DNA of 64,000 nt. It comes from Laccaria trichodermophora (lineage: Eukaryota; Basidiomycota; Agaricomycetes; Agaricales; Hydnangiaceae). Positions 23,020-35,496 of this stretch are shown here, one piece after another. The translations under genes and the position numbers were made by a program. Location of the stretch: assembly GCA_018417955.1 (NCBI GenBank), contig JACTVC010000032.1, positions 486,006 to 550,005 on the forward strand, in the 5' to 3' direction. Position 1 is the stretch's first letter. Every line of letters begins with the position of its first letter. The notes beneath the pieces are model-generated. The model saw nothing but the letters and a program-made list of their open reading frames with translations, was not told where the DNA came from and searched no databases.

Positions 23020-26000
23020 CAGTTGCGGACAAACAAAGGCATCTAATTTTGTATCTCAGGAACACGATTTTTTTAGAGAAAACTAATGTCAGATTTGGAC
23101 TCGGACGGTCGAAATAAGCTCAAAAATGGTCTTTTTATGAAATTCCCACGAGGTTTGACGTGCGCCAAATTTTTTGGACGATTTTTTGTTGATCAAGATG
23201 TGTTCAGGACGGCCTCGATTGACATCATCGCCCTCTGGGATACTTGGCGGTGTTGTTTTTGCTTCCGAACAGCCCAAGCCGCCGCATGCCCTGTCAGCCC
23301 CAGGCGGTATGCGCTCATGAACCTCCACGATCTGTTGATAAATCGAGAAATGACCTCTTTTGGGCATGCTTCAAGGTATTTGTTCACAGCTTCCTTTGCG
23401 TCTTTGAAGGTTTTTTTCTCAACTTCACGATAGCGGTACTTGCACCACCCCCAGTACTATGTAAATACTTTAGCTTAGTGAATATATTTAAATCACCACT
23501 CACCATTTCAATGGGGTTCAATTCACAATGGAATTTTGGGAGGAAAATACACTCGTGCCCTCGTGATTTTATGAAACTTTCGAGCATCGACGGCTGATTT
23601 TTGAAGTCATCTTGTTGACTAAGAAGCCGCGCAAGACAGCAGTTCTGGTTATCAATCAGACAAACAGGGGAACACTTAGCGCGCAGCCCAGAAACCTTGA
23701 AACCACGCTCCTCCAAAACTCGTTGCAAGCCTTTAGGCTTGCCATCCATCAGCGTCATTTTTTGCGGTTTGCCGCGGTGCTCCACAGCAGGATTTGTCAT
23801 TGGAATGATGGTGTCACGTTGAGTGCGCTGCTTTCCTCCATCTGATTTATTCATGTCAAAAGCTTTGAGCGCATCAGGAGGCAGAGATGCATGTGCAGAA
23901 GACTGATCGAAGATGAACAAACTTTGCTTTCCAGGATGCGCCGCTTCAAAAATTTGAATCGCATCCTCCATTTGCTTAAGCAATTGCTCAGCGTCCCACC
24001 AGGCATCGCCTCCTGACCCAGGAAATATAATTTTTGTGGAATCTCGAACCACTTTCCCCTCAGCATTCTCCAAAATCAAGCGTCCAGTTTCCGGATTTAT
24101 AAATGCAGAGACATGGATCAAGCGCCCTCGACCCTTCTTCCGCAAAGGTTGCTCCCCTTTCCGTAACCACAAATTCCTGACCTCGTCATTGGCATGGAAG
24201 CAGCATTCATCATGAAAATTTGGTATGATCTCGCGTTCTCCAGGATTAAGGTTGGGCGCGATACGTTTCAAGTCGGGACCTTCGTAATGTGCCATTCGCT
24301 TTTCAAATTTTGCCATGGCAGGAAGGAAATTGTTTTGGCGATATTCAACGACGTCAGCACGCTCGTGACCATCCATGTAAACGCCTTTCTTGACCTGTGT
24401 GTATCGCCAACCAAGTTTGATAAGCCAGCGACGAGCGGTCCGAGTGCTAATGGGCTTTTTGGGTGTGATCCCCAAGTCTGGCAGAATTTCCGTGCTCACG
24501 GCCACCTGTAGCTTCTTTGGCGTAACTTTTCCAGTAGGTAAGCTCTGAAGATAATCGAGAATCCGCTTTTTGACAAGCTCATCCTTCAACAGTGTTCTAG
24601 CATTTCTAAGACCACCACGTCGTTCAATAGGAAGTTGCTCGAAAACCTGGTAGTGGCGCGCAAGTGCACGAATCCTTCGAGCAAACCATGTGCCATCTCG
24701 ATCGTGCCACTGCTCTGCAATTCGCAAACTCGCATCGATATGGGAGTGGCCTTTTAGACGAAGAGTGGCGAAGTTGGACAGAATCATCAATTTGTTGATA
24801 TGTGAAAGTGCGAGTTTTTTCACATTTTTCTTGAGATCTGCCTGAATCTGTGAGCGAAGAACATCCCAGGTCTTGATGTCTGTGGAATGGACAGTAACAT
24901 CTTCCTCCAGTTCTTCTTGCCAGGCCTCCATTTCCTCAGGCCGGAGTTTTTCTGGGGTGGGTTCCATATCATCATCCTCTCGTTCTGAATCATTACCGGA
25001 ATCGTCTTCTGCAGCACCCCTTTCCGTTGATTCAGATTCAGGGATGGAGGGTCCAATGGAGACATGCCGACTGACTGAACCATCGTCGTCTGAAATGGTG
25101 TGTATCTCCCCAACAATTTGCACAGATCCATCGGACTCTACAGATGATATGCTTCGGTCGGAGACTCGACGGACTTGTGGTATGGTAGAACTGGACATTC
25201 CGATGGAAAGAAATGCATCCAGTGTTGTTTGATCATTGAATGACTTGGAATAGCGTTGTCTTGTGCGCAGAGACTTGCTCATGACGTCTGGCCCTTTAAT
25301 ATATTGTTTGGGCCGGGCTGAATGATTCTTGGGTGAGCATCCAATGGAATTTTATGATCAGATTATGGACTACTCACCTTTCTTTGGCCTCAATTTATAG
25401 GGAATCCAGTCCAGATCCTTCTGATCTCCATCGATCTCACATGATAGTGCTGCCAACTTTTTTCCAAGCTCCTCGCTCGTTAAACCCTTCCACTCATCAT
25501 CAGACTCAAAGTCGGAGTCCATGTCATCCTCCTTCTCGCTACTGGCACTGTCCTTCACATCTAGATGATTCTGATCATCGGCATCTCCACTATCCACATC
25601 CTCAATGGATTGATCTACTTGCTCTGCCACCTCGGAAATGGATTCAAGCGGCTCAGCAGTGCGGGGAGCTTGATTTCGGAGACCACTTATATTTCTTTTC
25701 TTCTTCGCTGGGCGTCCACGACCCATTTTGTGAATTTTTTTGTGAGGGAACGGCTTGTTTGAATTTCACAATACTTCAGGCACGAACTCTATTTATTGAA
25801 AGCTATTCAAAAATGAATTTTCCGAGATTTTATCTATTTTATTTCAAAGCGCCAATATTTTTGGCCACTTTTTTGTTGAAAGTCCAGCTACGAAAATTCT
25901 GCTCGTGCAAATCAGTTAATCAGGTCCAGTCGTCTATACTAAAAGGGTTTTTTCGAGGTTTGCGTAGGGGTGGCGTCTTCCAAAATTGGGCGATCAAATT

Positions 26001-26025
26001 GGATGCCTTTGTTTGTCCGCAACTG
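23020..26025 (-). mobile_element. Tc1/mariner-like DNA transposon, autonomous (3.0 kb)
   Basis: Terminal inverted repeats start CAGTTGCGGACAAACAAAGG on both ends, and the element is flanked by TA (23,018-23,019 and 26,026-26,027), the target preference of the IS630/Tc1/mariner superfamily. It carries one spliced transposase gene on the minus strand that fills most of its length. A 620-bp non-autonomous relative lies at 51,748-52,367. Confidence 0.85.
23193..25726 (-). CDS. DDE transposase, Tc1/mariner/IS630-like, three exons, intact
   Basis: Exons 25,726-25,378, 25,317-23,504 and 23,456-23,193, separated by 60- and 47-nt GT-AG introns, sum to 2427 nt (808 aa plus stop) without interruption. 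The start is MGRGRPAKKKRNISGL (AT-hook-like GRGRP). A Ser/Asp/Glu-rich region follows, then MSKSLRTRQRYSK, a helix-turn-helix-like part (STRTARRWLIKLGW) and the catalytic domain: NFHDECCFHAND, LFIFDQSSAHAS and CELNPIEM/YWGW, the last spanning the second intron. These are the D, D and E positions of the family pattern. It would cut and paste the surrounding element. No lesion was seen, so it may be active; expression is unknown. Confidence 0.85.
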
Positions 26026-26513
26026 TAATCGACGTGGGGAGTCTACCGGATCATCTGAAGGAAAAAGCTTGGTCCATGCTTCGTAACCGCATAAAAGCTT
26101 TTGGATTTGACGGGAGATTGGGAAACTTACCGGCGAAGGTCCACATTAGAACGGTTGATGGTCAGGTCCCAATTTCCGCACCAATGTATAATGCTTCACC
26201 TCAGAAAAGAGAGGTAATCGATGAACAGATAGATAAGTGGTTTGAGCAAGGTGTTATTGAACCCTCGAGAAGTCCGTGGAGCGCACCAGTGGTCATCGCT
26301 TATCGCAACGGGAAACCGAGGTTTTGTGTTGATTATAGGAAATTGAATGCGGTTACCATTCCCGATGAATTTCCAATACCACGTCAGTCTGACATCTTAG
26401 CATCCTTATTGGGAGTGCAAGTACTTTCATCCCTGGATGCACTTTCCGGTTTCACTCAATTAGAGTTGGCTGAAGAGGATATCGAAAAGACAGCTTTTAG
26501 GACTCACAGAGGA
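26026..26513 (+). pseudogene. Ty3/gypsy reverse transcriptase, N-terminal part
   Basis: From IDVGSLPDHLKEKAW through VIEPSRSPWSAPVV, FCVDYRKLNAVTIPDEFP and LDALSGFTQLELAEED to TAFRTHRG, the fingers/palm start of a Ty3-type RT. It is cut at THRG by the 1.6-kb element, and the protein continues at 28,153 with the same HRG then LFQFKRLPFGL. Confidence 0.82.
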
Positions 26514-28152
26514 GGTCTTAGTGATGCCCTACATATTCCTGCCGGATTCCGGTCATTCCGGCGGATTCCGGTGCCATTCCAGTGGAATTTACCAGCCAAA
26601 ATTTCACTCCAGCCACGGAATATTGATATTCCGGGATTTTCACCGGAACAGTCCCCGGAATGCACCGGAACGGAATGGCACTGGAATCCAGTGACCGGAA
26701 TGAGCACTAAAAATTGCCAAATATGGCAAGTTCTATATTTTCAGATAAAAATTAACAATAAAATCAGAAAAAAAATAGGGATGGTGGTAATGATGTTGGG
26801 GTACTGTTTACATGGTCTGTGCGCATTTCCTAATATGGTAATTAATGCAAATATAACCAGAAAATCAGGAAAAAAAGACAGAAAAAATATAGGGATGGTG
26901 CTCACTATTGGTGATGTTGTTGGGGTATTGCTTACATGGTCTGTGCGCATTTCCAAATATGGTAATTAATGCAAATATAGCCAGAAAATCAGGAAAAAAG
27001 AATAAATATGATGTAGACTCTTGTTGACAATGTTGGAGTAGTGTTTACATGGTCTGTGCACATTTCCAAATATGGTAATTAATGCAAATATAGCCAGAAA
27101 ATCAGGAAAAAAAGAGAAAAAAGAATGAACATGATGTAGACTGTTCTTGACAATGGTGAAGTAGTGTTCACATGGTCTGTGCACATTTCCAAATATGGTA
27201 ATTAATGCAAATATAGCCAGAAGATCAGAAAAGAAGGGGAAAAGGTATACACATGGTGTTAACTGTTATTGACAATGTTGGAGTAATGTTTACATGGTCT
27301 GTGCACATTTCCAAATATGGTAATTAGTGCAAATATAACCAGAAAAACAGAAAAACAGCAGAAACATGATGTTAACCATTGTTGACAATGTTGGGGCACT
27401 GTTTACATGGTCTGTCCACATTTCCAAATAGCTGTTGTCAGGTTCAGGGTACAAATCCAAAAAAGGAAATTTAAGTATTTCTAGTAAAAGAATAGCAGAA
27501 CACTCACAAAAAAATAGAGTTGGTATATGCAGTGTATACAATATGAGGCACTGCCTTCAGGGTCCATGTCAGGGTCATATATCTATGAAAGGAAATATGA
27601 TCTTGTATGACCAAAAAGTCAAGAAATTCAAGATAATGAGGATTCTGCTTGTCAGGGTTCATTCAATGGGATGTCAGGATGATGGTCACATGACCAATTA
27701 CCAAAAATGGTCAAAAAAACAAAAGTTGTAGCCCTGCACTGTAGCTTCCCAAATCTGGTTGAATTGTGTTCTGAAGTACTCCCATTGTGGATATATGAGG
27801 TAAAAGATTTTCAAAAGTGTTGTGTTTTTTTTTTGTATTTTGTACTTTTCTCCATGAAAACAACACCAAATAATATGATTTCAACACATTTACAAAGCTA
27901 AGAGAAAGGGCTACAACTATTGTATCGTGGGAAATTTGACCCAAAAAGGAAGGTGTATACCCTAAAAGGGATAATAACGCTGATAGACTACAAAAGTCAG
28001 TTTATATACACACAGAATCTGGTGGAATCCAGGCCCATTCCAGAGGATTCTAGTCCATTCCTGTGGATTCCAGTCTATTCCTGTGGAATCCAGTGGAATC
28101 CAGCGGAATGGACCCATTCCTGCAGGAATATGTAGGGCATCAAAAAGTACAG
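26514..28152. mobile_element. 1.6-kb non-autonomous element with 11-bp target duplication
   Basis: Flanked by CTCACAGAGGA at 26,503-26,513 and 28,153-28,163. Subterminal inverted repeats share GATGCCCTACATATTCCTGC. Inside are ATTCC/GGAAT-rich ends, a tandem array of ~110-120-bp units (26,740-27,430; CATGGTCTGTGCACATTTCC), and a ~300-bp core (27,650-27,960; GGTCACATGACC at 27,684) homologous to the core of both giant palindromes, present only once here. No transposase. The 11-bp duplication is within the 9-11 bp range of Mutator-like elements, but the ends do not identify a superfamily. Confidence 0.75.
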
Positions 28153-29998
28153 CTCACAGAGGATTATTCCAATTTAAACGTCTTCCATTCGGTCTTCGCA
28201 ATGGACCATCCATTTTCCAGAGAGTTATGCAAGGCATTTTAGCCCCTTATTTGTGGATATTCTGTTTGGTTTACATAGACGACATCGTCATATATTCAAA
28301 ATCTTACGAAGAACATATCAATCACCTGGATAAGGTCCTAGAAGCCATCGAGAACGCTGGGATCACTCTTTCTCCAAAGAAATGTCATCTGTTTTATGGT
28401 TCCATCCTCCTTCTCGGCCACAAGGTTTCACGTTTAGGTTTATCGACTCATGCGGAAAAAGTCAACGCTATTATGGAATTGGAACGACCGAGGAAACTAT
28501 CCCAGCTTCAAACATTCCTAGGAATGGTAGTATACTTTTCAGCATTTATTCCGTACTACGCTTCGGTTTGCGCACCTCTGTTCCAGCTGTTGCGTAAGGG
28601 TTGCAAATGGCACTGGGGTGCTGAGCAAGAACACGCGTTCCAAGCTGCTAAGAACGCTTTGAGAGCCAGCCCAGTTTTGGGACACCCGATGGAAGGCCTT
28701 CCCTACCGCCTGTACACGGATGCTTCAGACGAAGCGTTAGGATGTTCGTTACAACAGATTCAGCCTATCAAGATAGGTGATTTGAAAGGAACTCGTACCT
28801 ATGATCGCCTTAGGAAATCATTCAAGGACGGATTACCAGTTCCACGTCTAGTCGCGGCTATGAGTTCAAAAGGCAAAGACCATGTCTTCAAAGACGAATG
28901 GGCATCCTCTTTCGACGATACAGTGGTACATGTTGAGAGGGTGATTGGCTACTGGTCCAGACTGTTCAAAAACGCAGAAACCAGATACTCTACTACAGAA
29001 AGGGAAGCGTTGGCTGCAAAGGAAGGATTAGTGAAGTTTCAACCGTTCATTGAGGGGGAGGACATACTGCTTATTACTGACCACTCGGCATTACAGTGGG
29101 CTCGAACCTACGAAAACGCCAATCGACGGCTGGCCGCATGGGGAGCTATCTTTTCAGCTTACGCTCCTAAACTGGAGATTATACACCGCGCCGGTCAGGT
29201 TCATTCGAATGTTGACCCTCTATCTCGTTTACCACGCGCGCCTCCCAGTCAGACATCACCATTGGAACCTGACGGACCTTCAATACGAGCAAAGGAGACT
29301 CTGGACGAGCGTCAAGAAGTCGTCCCAGCAGAGAAAATGGCTGCCTTCGCCTTCACGTTCGCCGCTTGGTCGATTGAGGACTGCCTAGATGAACCTAAGG
29401 AAGCTATGATTAACGTTAGGTCAAGGAACAAGAAGTTGGACGAGACGCCAATCAAGTTAGCCGAGGAAAGTACAACCCAGACTACCACAGACCATGTCGG
29501 CAACCTCGTGACAGATGAACTGGATACCTTGGCGACAACAAGCGACTACTGGGGGGCCATGAATCCGCCTCCGACGATACATCTGTCCATGAGTGAAGAT
29601 GCCAAAAGGGAATGGAAGAAGTCTTACCTAGAAGACCCTATGTTCAAATCAATCGCCAACGACGTCCGGTATGACATGGACAACCCAATGCCGGGACAAC
29701 GATTCTTCGTTGATCGTGACGGTATGATCTTCTTCAATAGTGAGAATTACCAGTCGCGCCTCTGTGTGCCCGTCAGTCAAAGAAACTTCGTTCTGAAAGA
29801 AGCGCACGAAAACCCCTTGGAATCGGCTCATGCGGGTCCGGAAAGGCTATGGCAATCGCTGAGTTCTAGGTTCTATTGGAAGAGAATGAAGATAGATATC
29901 GTACGGTATTGCAGCTCTTGCGACGTTTGTCAGAAGACGAAGACCTCGACTTTCAATAAGTTTGGTTTATTGATTCCTAACCCTATCCCATCCCGACC
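28153..29998 (+). pseudogene. Ty3/gypsy RT C-terminal part, RNase H and integrase zinc domain
   Basis: RT continues with FKRLPFGLRNGP and the catalytic YIDDIVIYSK. An RNase H region follows with YTDASDEALG, TEREALAAKEGL and LLITDHSALQW (catalytic acidic residues in expected places). After a linker, the integrase zinc domain shows H-x-H in AHENPLESAHAGP and CSSCDVC. The frame ends at PIPSRP where the LTR element is inserted (cgacc duplication) and resumes at 34,204 with YQSISMDF. Confidence 0.85.
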
Positions 29999-30317
29999 TG
30001 TGATATAGGATTGGAAGGGAATGCCCAGAGGCCATAGTCAAACAGTGGTATATAGCTAGATTTGGATATCTTACATAATATATTGATCTTTTGTCTTGAA
30101 CCACCACCTTGTCAGCAGTCTTGCCATCCTCTTGCACTACATGTAGTGCTTTGTATAACTGTACTTCCTACAGTATGCATAATCATGTTGGGCCAGCTGA
30201 GTATCTTGTAACTGCTCATTGCTTACTCATGGGTGTTGATCCCAGATCCACCCATTCTTGCCTCCTCCTTCCCTCTTGGCTTCAGCTATGCGAGAAGTTC
30301 AGAGTGAACGCTTCACA
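29999..30317 (+). repeat. LTR of non-autonomous element copy 2 (5' LTR)
   Basis: 319 bp, TG...CA ends, followed one base later by TGGTGGGGGCACC (possible primer-binding site). Confidence 0.88.
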
Positions 30318-30989
30318 ATGGTGGGGGCACCGTGGACTTCACCAAAGCATGGTTGAAGTCTGCATTTCTTGGTAGAGGGAGAGCTGGAGAGTTGTGGGAA
30401 TGCGCCAGCTCATCACAGGAGGAACCTTAGCATGGATGGTAGCTGCTGCTCGCGCTCTTCGCGGCGGGCTTACTACTTCATGTGAAAGGGCTCATCCATC
30501 CTTCAGTTGGATGAACCATTGACTTTAGCTTGTGCTTGCACAGCAGGTTGAGGTTTGTTCGATTGGGGTGCTGTGCTGACTCTGAGCAGCTGGGCTTTGG
30601 GATTTCGCGACTACGCGGCCTGAAGTCTACTGTGAGGAGAGTTCCTCTCACCTATGTCTGGATTTCGCGACTACGCGGCCATTGACTTGGTGAGGAGGTT
30701 GCCCACAACCAGTGTTGCCTGCTGCTTTGCGCTGCTTCACTGTCTCTCAGACTCCACCTGTTCCTCAACCATTTCCCTTGTCTTTTAGCATCTAGGCCTC
30801 TCAAGAACAGCCAGATGTTCATTGACATCCCTCCAGTTCAGTCTGCTGCTCTGGAAATTATGTGCTATGCCCTACTATGCTTCTCTCCCAATCTTTGCTG
30901 TTTTCTTGCTTGAGGAATGAGTATTCTCATCCTCCTTACTTCTCCATGAACTCCCTGGAATGGCTCCTCTTGGTTTCTGAATGGTTAGA

Positions 30990-32320
30990 AGGGTTTGGAG
31001 TGGTTTTGGGTTGGATGGGGTTGATGGGACATCAACATGGGACTTATTCACATCATATCTCGCCAACCGACACCCCGATTGCTCTCGTCTCTTTTGCGCT
31101 GGGAAGCCCTCGTTCATACCTTTCTTTGGACCCCATGAACTCGCCAAACGGTCGCGTATTGGCTGCGCTTCACCTACTTCAGCCTGGTATGACCAAAATG
31201 AACATATCTCGTCCGTTCTCGGCGAAATCCTCGTCGTTCCTTTTGTTCTTTGGCTCGTTTTGAAGCCACGGTCAATGCGCTTCTGGGGAGCCCTCATACG
31301 CGTCAAACGGACGAGCGGTTCCTGTGTTACAGCACCATCCCTCCAACAACCACTTACATGTGACTTGTTCATGTCATATCTCGCCGACCGACGCCCCGAT
31401 TGCTCTCGTCTTTTTTGCGCTGGAAAGCCCTCATTTACACCTTTCTTTCGACCCCATGAACTCGCCAAACGGTCACCTATTGGCTGCGCTTTGCCTAGTT
31501 CAGCCTGGTATGACCAAGATGAACCTATCTCGTCCGTTCTCGGCGAGATCCTCGTCGTTCCTTTTGTTCTTTGGCTCGTTTTGAAGCCACGGTCAATGCG
31601 CTTCTGGGGAGCCCTCATACGCGTCAAACGGACGAGCGGTTCTCGTGTCACAGCACCATCCCTCCAACAACCATTTGCATGTGACTTGTTCATGTCATAT
31701 CTCGCCGACCGACGCCCCGATTGCTCTCGTCTCTTTTGCGCTGGAAAGCCCTCATTTACACCTTTCTTTGGACCCCCTGAACTCGCCAAACGGTCGCGTA
31801 TTGGCTGCGCTTCACCTACTTCAGCCTGGTATGACCAAGATGAACATATTTCGTCCGTTCTCGGCGAGAACCTCGTCGTTCCTTTTGTTCTTTGGCTTGT
31901 TTTGAAGCCACGGTCAATGCGCTTCTGGGAAGCCCTCATACGCGTCAAACGGACAAGCGGTTCTCGTGTCACAGCACCATCCCTCCAACAACCATTTGCA
32001 TGTGACTTGTTCATGTCATATCTCGCCAACTGACGGTCGTATCGCTCTCATCTTTTTTGCGTTGGAAAGCCCTGATCCACACCTTCCTTTGGACTCCCTG
32101 AACTCGCCAAACGGTCACCTGTTGGCGGCGCTTCGCCTAGTTCAGTCTGGTATGACCAAGATGAACATATTTCGTCCGTTCTCGGCGAGATCTCGGTCGC
32201 CTCTTTCGTTCTTTGGTTCGTTTTGAAGCCACGGTCAATGCGCTTCTGGGAAGCCCTCATACGCATCAAATGGACGAGCGGTCCTTGTGTTACAGTGCCA
32301 TCTCTTCAACAACCATTTCC
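30990..32320 (+). repeat. Four 321-bp tandem units inside LTR element copy 2
   Basis: Phase marks (CTTCTGGG...) at 31,280, 31,601, 31,922 and 32,243. Because 321 is a multiple of three, open frames of 350 codons (plus) and 384 codons (minus) run through the array; with both strands open these are more likely a consequence of the repeat than genes. Confidence 0.8.
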
Positions 32321-32699
32321 CCATTCCTATTGTCATAACCCGCTCGCATCGGACGTTCTATAGCCCGTTTTGGACGTTGGATTCGTACCTTTCCGACGCA
32401 CCTATTTACGTTGATAACGGACAACAGCCTGGTCTGCAGTATGCATTTACTCCAGAACTGCAGTTTCTGGGTACTTCCTCTCTATCTCAACGACCACGGC
32501 TCGTCACAATACGCGAATTATACCGTTGGAAAGGTGTCGTTCGTAGCTTTCGAACGGGTATTTGATCTCCAGGAACGGGCCAGAAATCACTACGCTATGC
32601 TCAAACACATTTTTGGCTACCTCAGGATCTCCCCTCTATTTGGGGCGTTAAGACTTGATTGGAGGACTCTTATGGGCAGGGGAGACACCTCAACTGGTT

Positions 32700-33080
32700 G
32701 AGAGTTGCTGCTCGCGCATTACGCGGCAGACTCTTCTTCAGTCATGGTAACCTTCTGGCTCTCTCAGAAGGCTGATTGCTGCTCGCGCATTTCGCGGCGG
32801 ATCGGTGTGGAGGAGTTGCAGCTCGCGCATTACGCGGCGGACTCTTCTTCAATCATGGTAACCTTCTGAGTCCCTCAGAAGTACTGATTGCTGCTTGCGA
32901 GTTACGCGGCGGATCAGTGTTGAGGAGTTGCTGCTCACGCATTACGCGGCGGACTCTTCTTCAATCATGGTAACCTTCTGGCTCCTGATTGCAGCTCGCA
33001 TGTTTTGCGGCGGATCAGTGTTGAGGAGTTGCTGCTCGCACATTATGCGGCGGACTCTTCTCCAATCATGGTAACCTTAT
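32700..33080 (+). repeat. Tandem ~110-120-bp units, GC-rich
   Basis: Repeats of GCTGCTCGCGCATTACGCGG and GGTAACCTTCTG, mirrored in copy 1 at 12,680-13,060. Not coding. Confidence 0.65.
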
Positions 33081-33879
33081 AGATTGCTGCTTGTGTGTTG
33101 CATGGCCTGTGTCCACTCTGGGGGGCAAGATTTATGACAACATTTTTTTTTCTCTCCCCCTTTCCTTCAACCTCTCATCATTCCTACCCAACTGGCACCA
33201 CCTCTACCTACTCTAACACCAACTTAGGATCACGGCTTGTAATTTTCCACTGCACGATCTCTTCGCCTCTATCCTCCCTGGCTTGATTCTTGAGATTCGC
33301 ACACTGGAAAAGTGGGGGGCTGTAGGGGAGTATAGGTGGAAGATGTGAGGAGAGGCGCAAGCCTCTATCCCATTACACGCTCCCCACGTCCAGACGACAC
33401 ACCACAATGGAAGCAAGCTACATCATCTTGATGGGTAGAGGGAGTTGAGTTGGGATCAACGATCTGAGTGGAGAGGCGCAAGCCTCTATCACACTATACA
33501 TGTCTTATACCCAGACCACAAGTATGATGGAAGCATGCTACACCATCTTGATGGGGAAAGGCAATGGAGTTGGGATGGATGACCTGGAAGCCATCCACTT
33601 GCATGGTTTCCCAGTACTCATGGTTATACATCACTGAAGAGAGAATGGGAGGATCATATGGGTATTTCTGGGTTAAGCTGGGAGCTTACAGTGACCAGCT
33701 TTCCAGATAGCAAATTATTTGGGGCCAAATTTTTTCTTTCTTTTATTCATCTTCTTTGCTTTGCTACCTTTTGGTCTCATTTTATCCTGATATTCACTCT
33801 GGGGGGCAAGAGGATTTCTATTCTATTATTCTTCCCCACCATTGTTTTCCTTACATGCCCTCTGGACATTGGGGGGCTT

Positions 33880-34198
33880 TGTGATATAGGATTGGAAGGG
33901 AATGCCCAGAGGCCATAGTCAAACAGTGGTATATAGCTAGATTTGGATATCTTACATAATATATTGATCTTTTGTCTTGAACCACCACCTTGTCAGCAGT
34001 CTTGCCATCCTCTTGCACTACATGTAGTGCTTTGTATAACTGTACTTCCTACAGTATGCATAATCATGTTGGGCCAGCTGAGTATCTTGTAACTGCTCAT
34101 TGCTTACTCATGGGTGTTGATCCCAGATCCACCCATTCTTGCCTCCTCCTTCCCTCTTGGCTTCAGCTATGCGAGAAGTTCAGAGTGAACGCTTCACA
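33880..34198 (+). repeat. LTR of non-autonomous element copy 2 (3' LTR)
   Basis: 319 bp, preceded by a G-rich polypurine tract and followed by the cgacc duplication. Confidence 0.88.
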
Positions 34199-35317
34199 CG
34201 ACCCTATCAATCTATTTCTATGGATTTTGTAGTGAATTTGCCTTGGTCAGAGGGATTCAACGCCATTTTTGTCGTAGTGGACAGGCTCACAAAGCACGCG
34301 TCTTTCATTCCAGTGACGACAGGCCTGGACTCCGAAGGATTCGCTCTTCTATTTGTGAAACACATCGTGTGTAAATTCGGACTACCGGAAAGTATCATTA
34401 CCGATAGGGATCCGAGGTGGACGTCTGACTTTTGGCTGGGAATAGCTAAGACTCTACAAACGAAGATGAGTCTATCGTCATCACATCACCCCCAACACGA
34501 TGGCCAGACCGAGGTCGTCAATAGGTTGCTCACCATCATGATACGCGCTTTCATCGCAGGTCAGAAGGAAAAATGGGCATCGTGGCTGCATCTGTTAGAA
34601 TTTGCGTATAACAGTGCGATGCACTCATCAACTGGGACTACTCCTTTCCATCTGATGCTCGGATTTCATCCAAGGACCCCGTTGGACTTTCTGGGTACGA
34701 AAAGGAACGACGACGTTGCAAGCAGGTCGTTATCGCCACAAGCAGTTACATTCTTAGACACACTAGAAATGCATAGGGTCAGCGCACGTCGAGCGATCGC
34801 CAAAGCCCAGGACGAACAAGTAAAATCCTATAATAAAGGCAGGAAGCCGGTTCCGGAGCTGAAACAAGGCGACCGCGTGTTAGTGAATCCTCACGCATTA
34901 GAATGGACGGAGTCCAAAGGCGAAGGAAAGAAATTGACTCAGCATTGGATCGGTCCATTCGACGTGATCCAGAGAATAAACCCCAACGTCTATCGTCTGC
35001 GAATGAGTAACCTCTACCCCGGTCTACCCATCTTCAATTATCAGCATCTGAAGAAATACGTCGAATCGCCGCAGGAATTCGGGGTGAGAGCAACGTTACC
35101 CGAAACTCGAACAGCTAAACCTGCCGACGAAGAGTACGAAGTTGAAAAAATCATTGCGGAGCGTCGGACCAAGAAAGGATTGGAATACCTGGTTAGATGG
35201 GTAGGTTATAGCCCACTCTACGACACTTGGGAACCAAAGAGGTCCCTCAGGAACGCGCCAGAAGTGGTTTCACGGTGGCAGAGGGGCAGGGCTACTGAGG
35301 CCGCGCGGAGTGGATAA
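34199..35317 (+). pseudogene. Ty3/gypsy integrase catalytic core and chromodomain
   Basis: Catalytic residues are in place: the Asp in SISMDFVV, the Asp in IITDRDPRW and the Glu in HHPQHDGQTEVVNRLL. The C-terminal part has a GPFDVIQRI-type fold and ends in a chromodomain (YEVEKIIAERR, LEYLVRWVGY, DTWEP), which in chromoviruses guides integration to marked chromatin. The domain itself looks undamaged; it is separated from the rest of pol by the LTR element. Stop at 35,315-35,317. Confidence 0.85.
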
Positions 35318-35496
35318 GATCAGTTCGGAGTTGTCCGAATCAAAGGGATGCCCAGATTCGGACGACATTATACCCGGTTCCTTTTCACGTCTTTCTTTTT
35401 CTTCTCTTTCTCTCTTTTCTTTCTCTCTTTCCTTCTTTTCTCTTCTTTCGATCTTTCGATCTTTCATCGCCAACGCCACCCAATACACTTGATAGA
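35318..35496 (+). promoter_or_regulatory. CT-rich leader before the third ORF
   Basis: Between the pol stop and the ATG of the third ORF lies a strongly pyrimidine-rich tract (35,380-35,465, mostly CTTT/TCTT). Fungal promoters often have such tracts at transcription starts, so the third ORF may be made from its own subgenomic RNA. This is inference only. Confidence 0.35.

Larger units (their letters stand above)
29999..34198 (+). mobile_element. Non-autonomous LTR retrotransposon, copy 2 (4.2 kb)
   Basis: Same element as 11,565-15,442, in opposite orientation: LTRs 29,999-30,317 and 33,880-34,198, flanked by cgacc at 29,994-29,998 and 34,199-34,203. A polypurine tract (GGGGGGCTT) ends at 33,879. 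No gag or pol. It has four 321-bp units against three in copy 1, which explains most of the length difference. Located inside the integrase domain. Confidence 0.88.

Noticed and set aside
7122..27944. Conserved small ORF in the shared core (SHDTIIVALSFSF...) as a real protein
   Set aside because: The homologous region in palindromic element 2 has several stops in that frame, so the similarity is at DNA level.
30875..32033. 384-codon minus and 350-codon plus frames
   Set aside because: Both strands are open because the tandem unit is 321 bp, a multiple of three; no family features in either.
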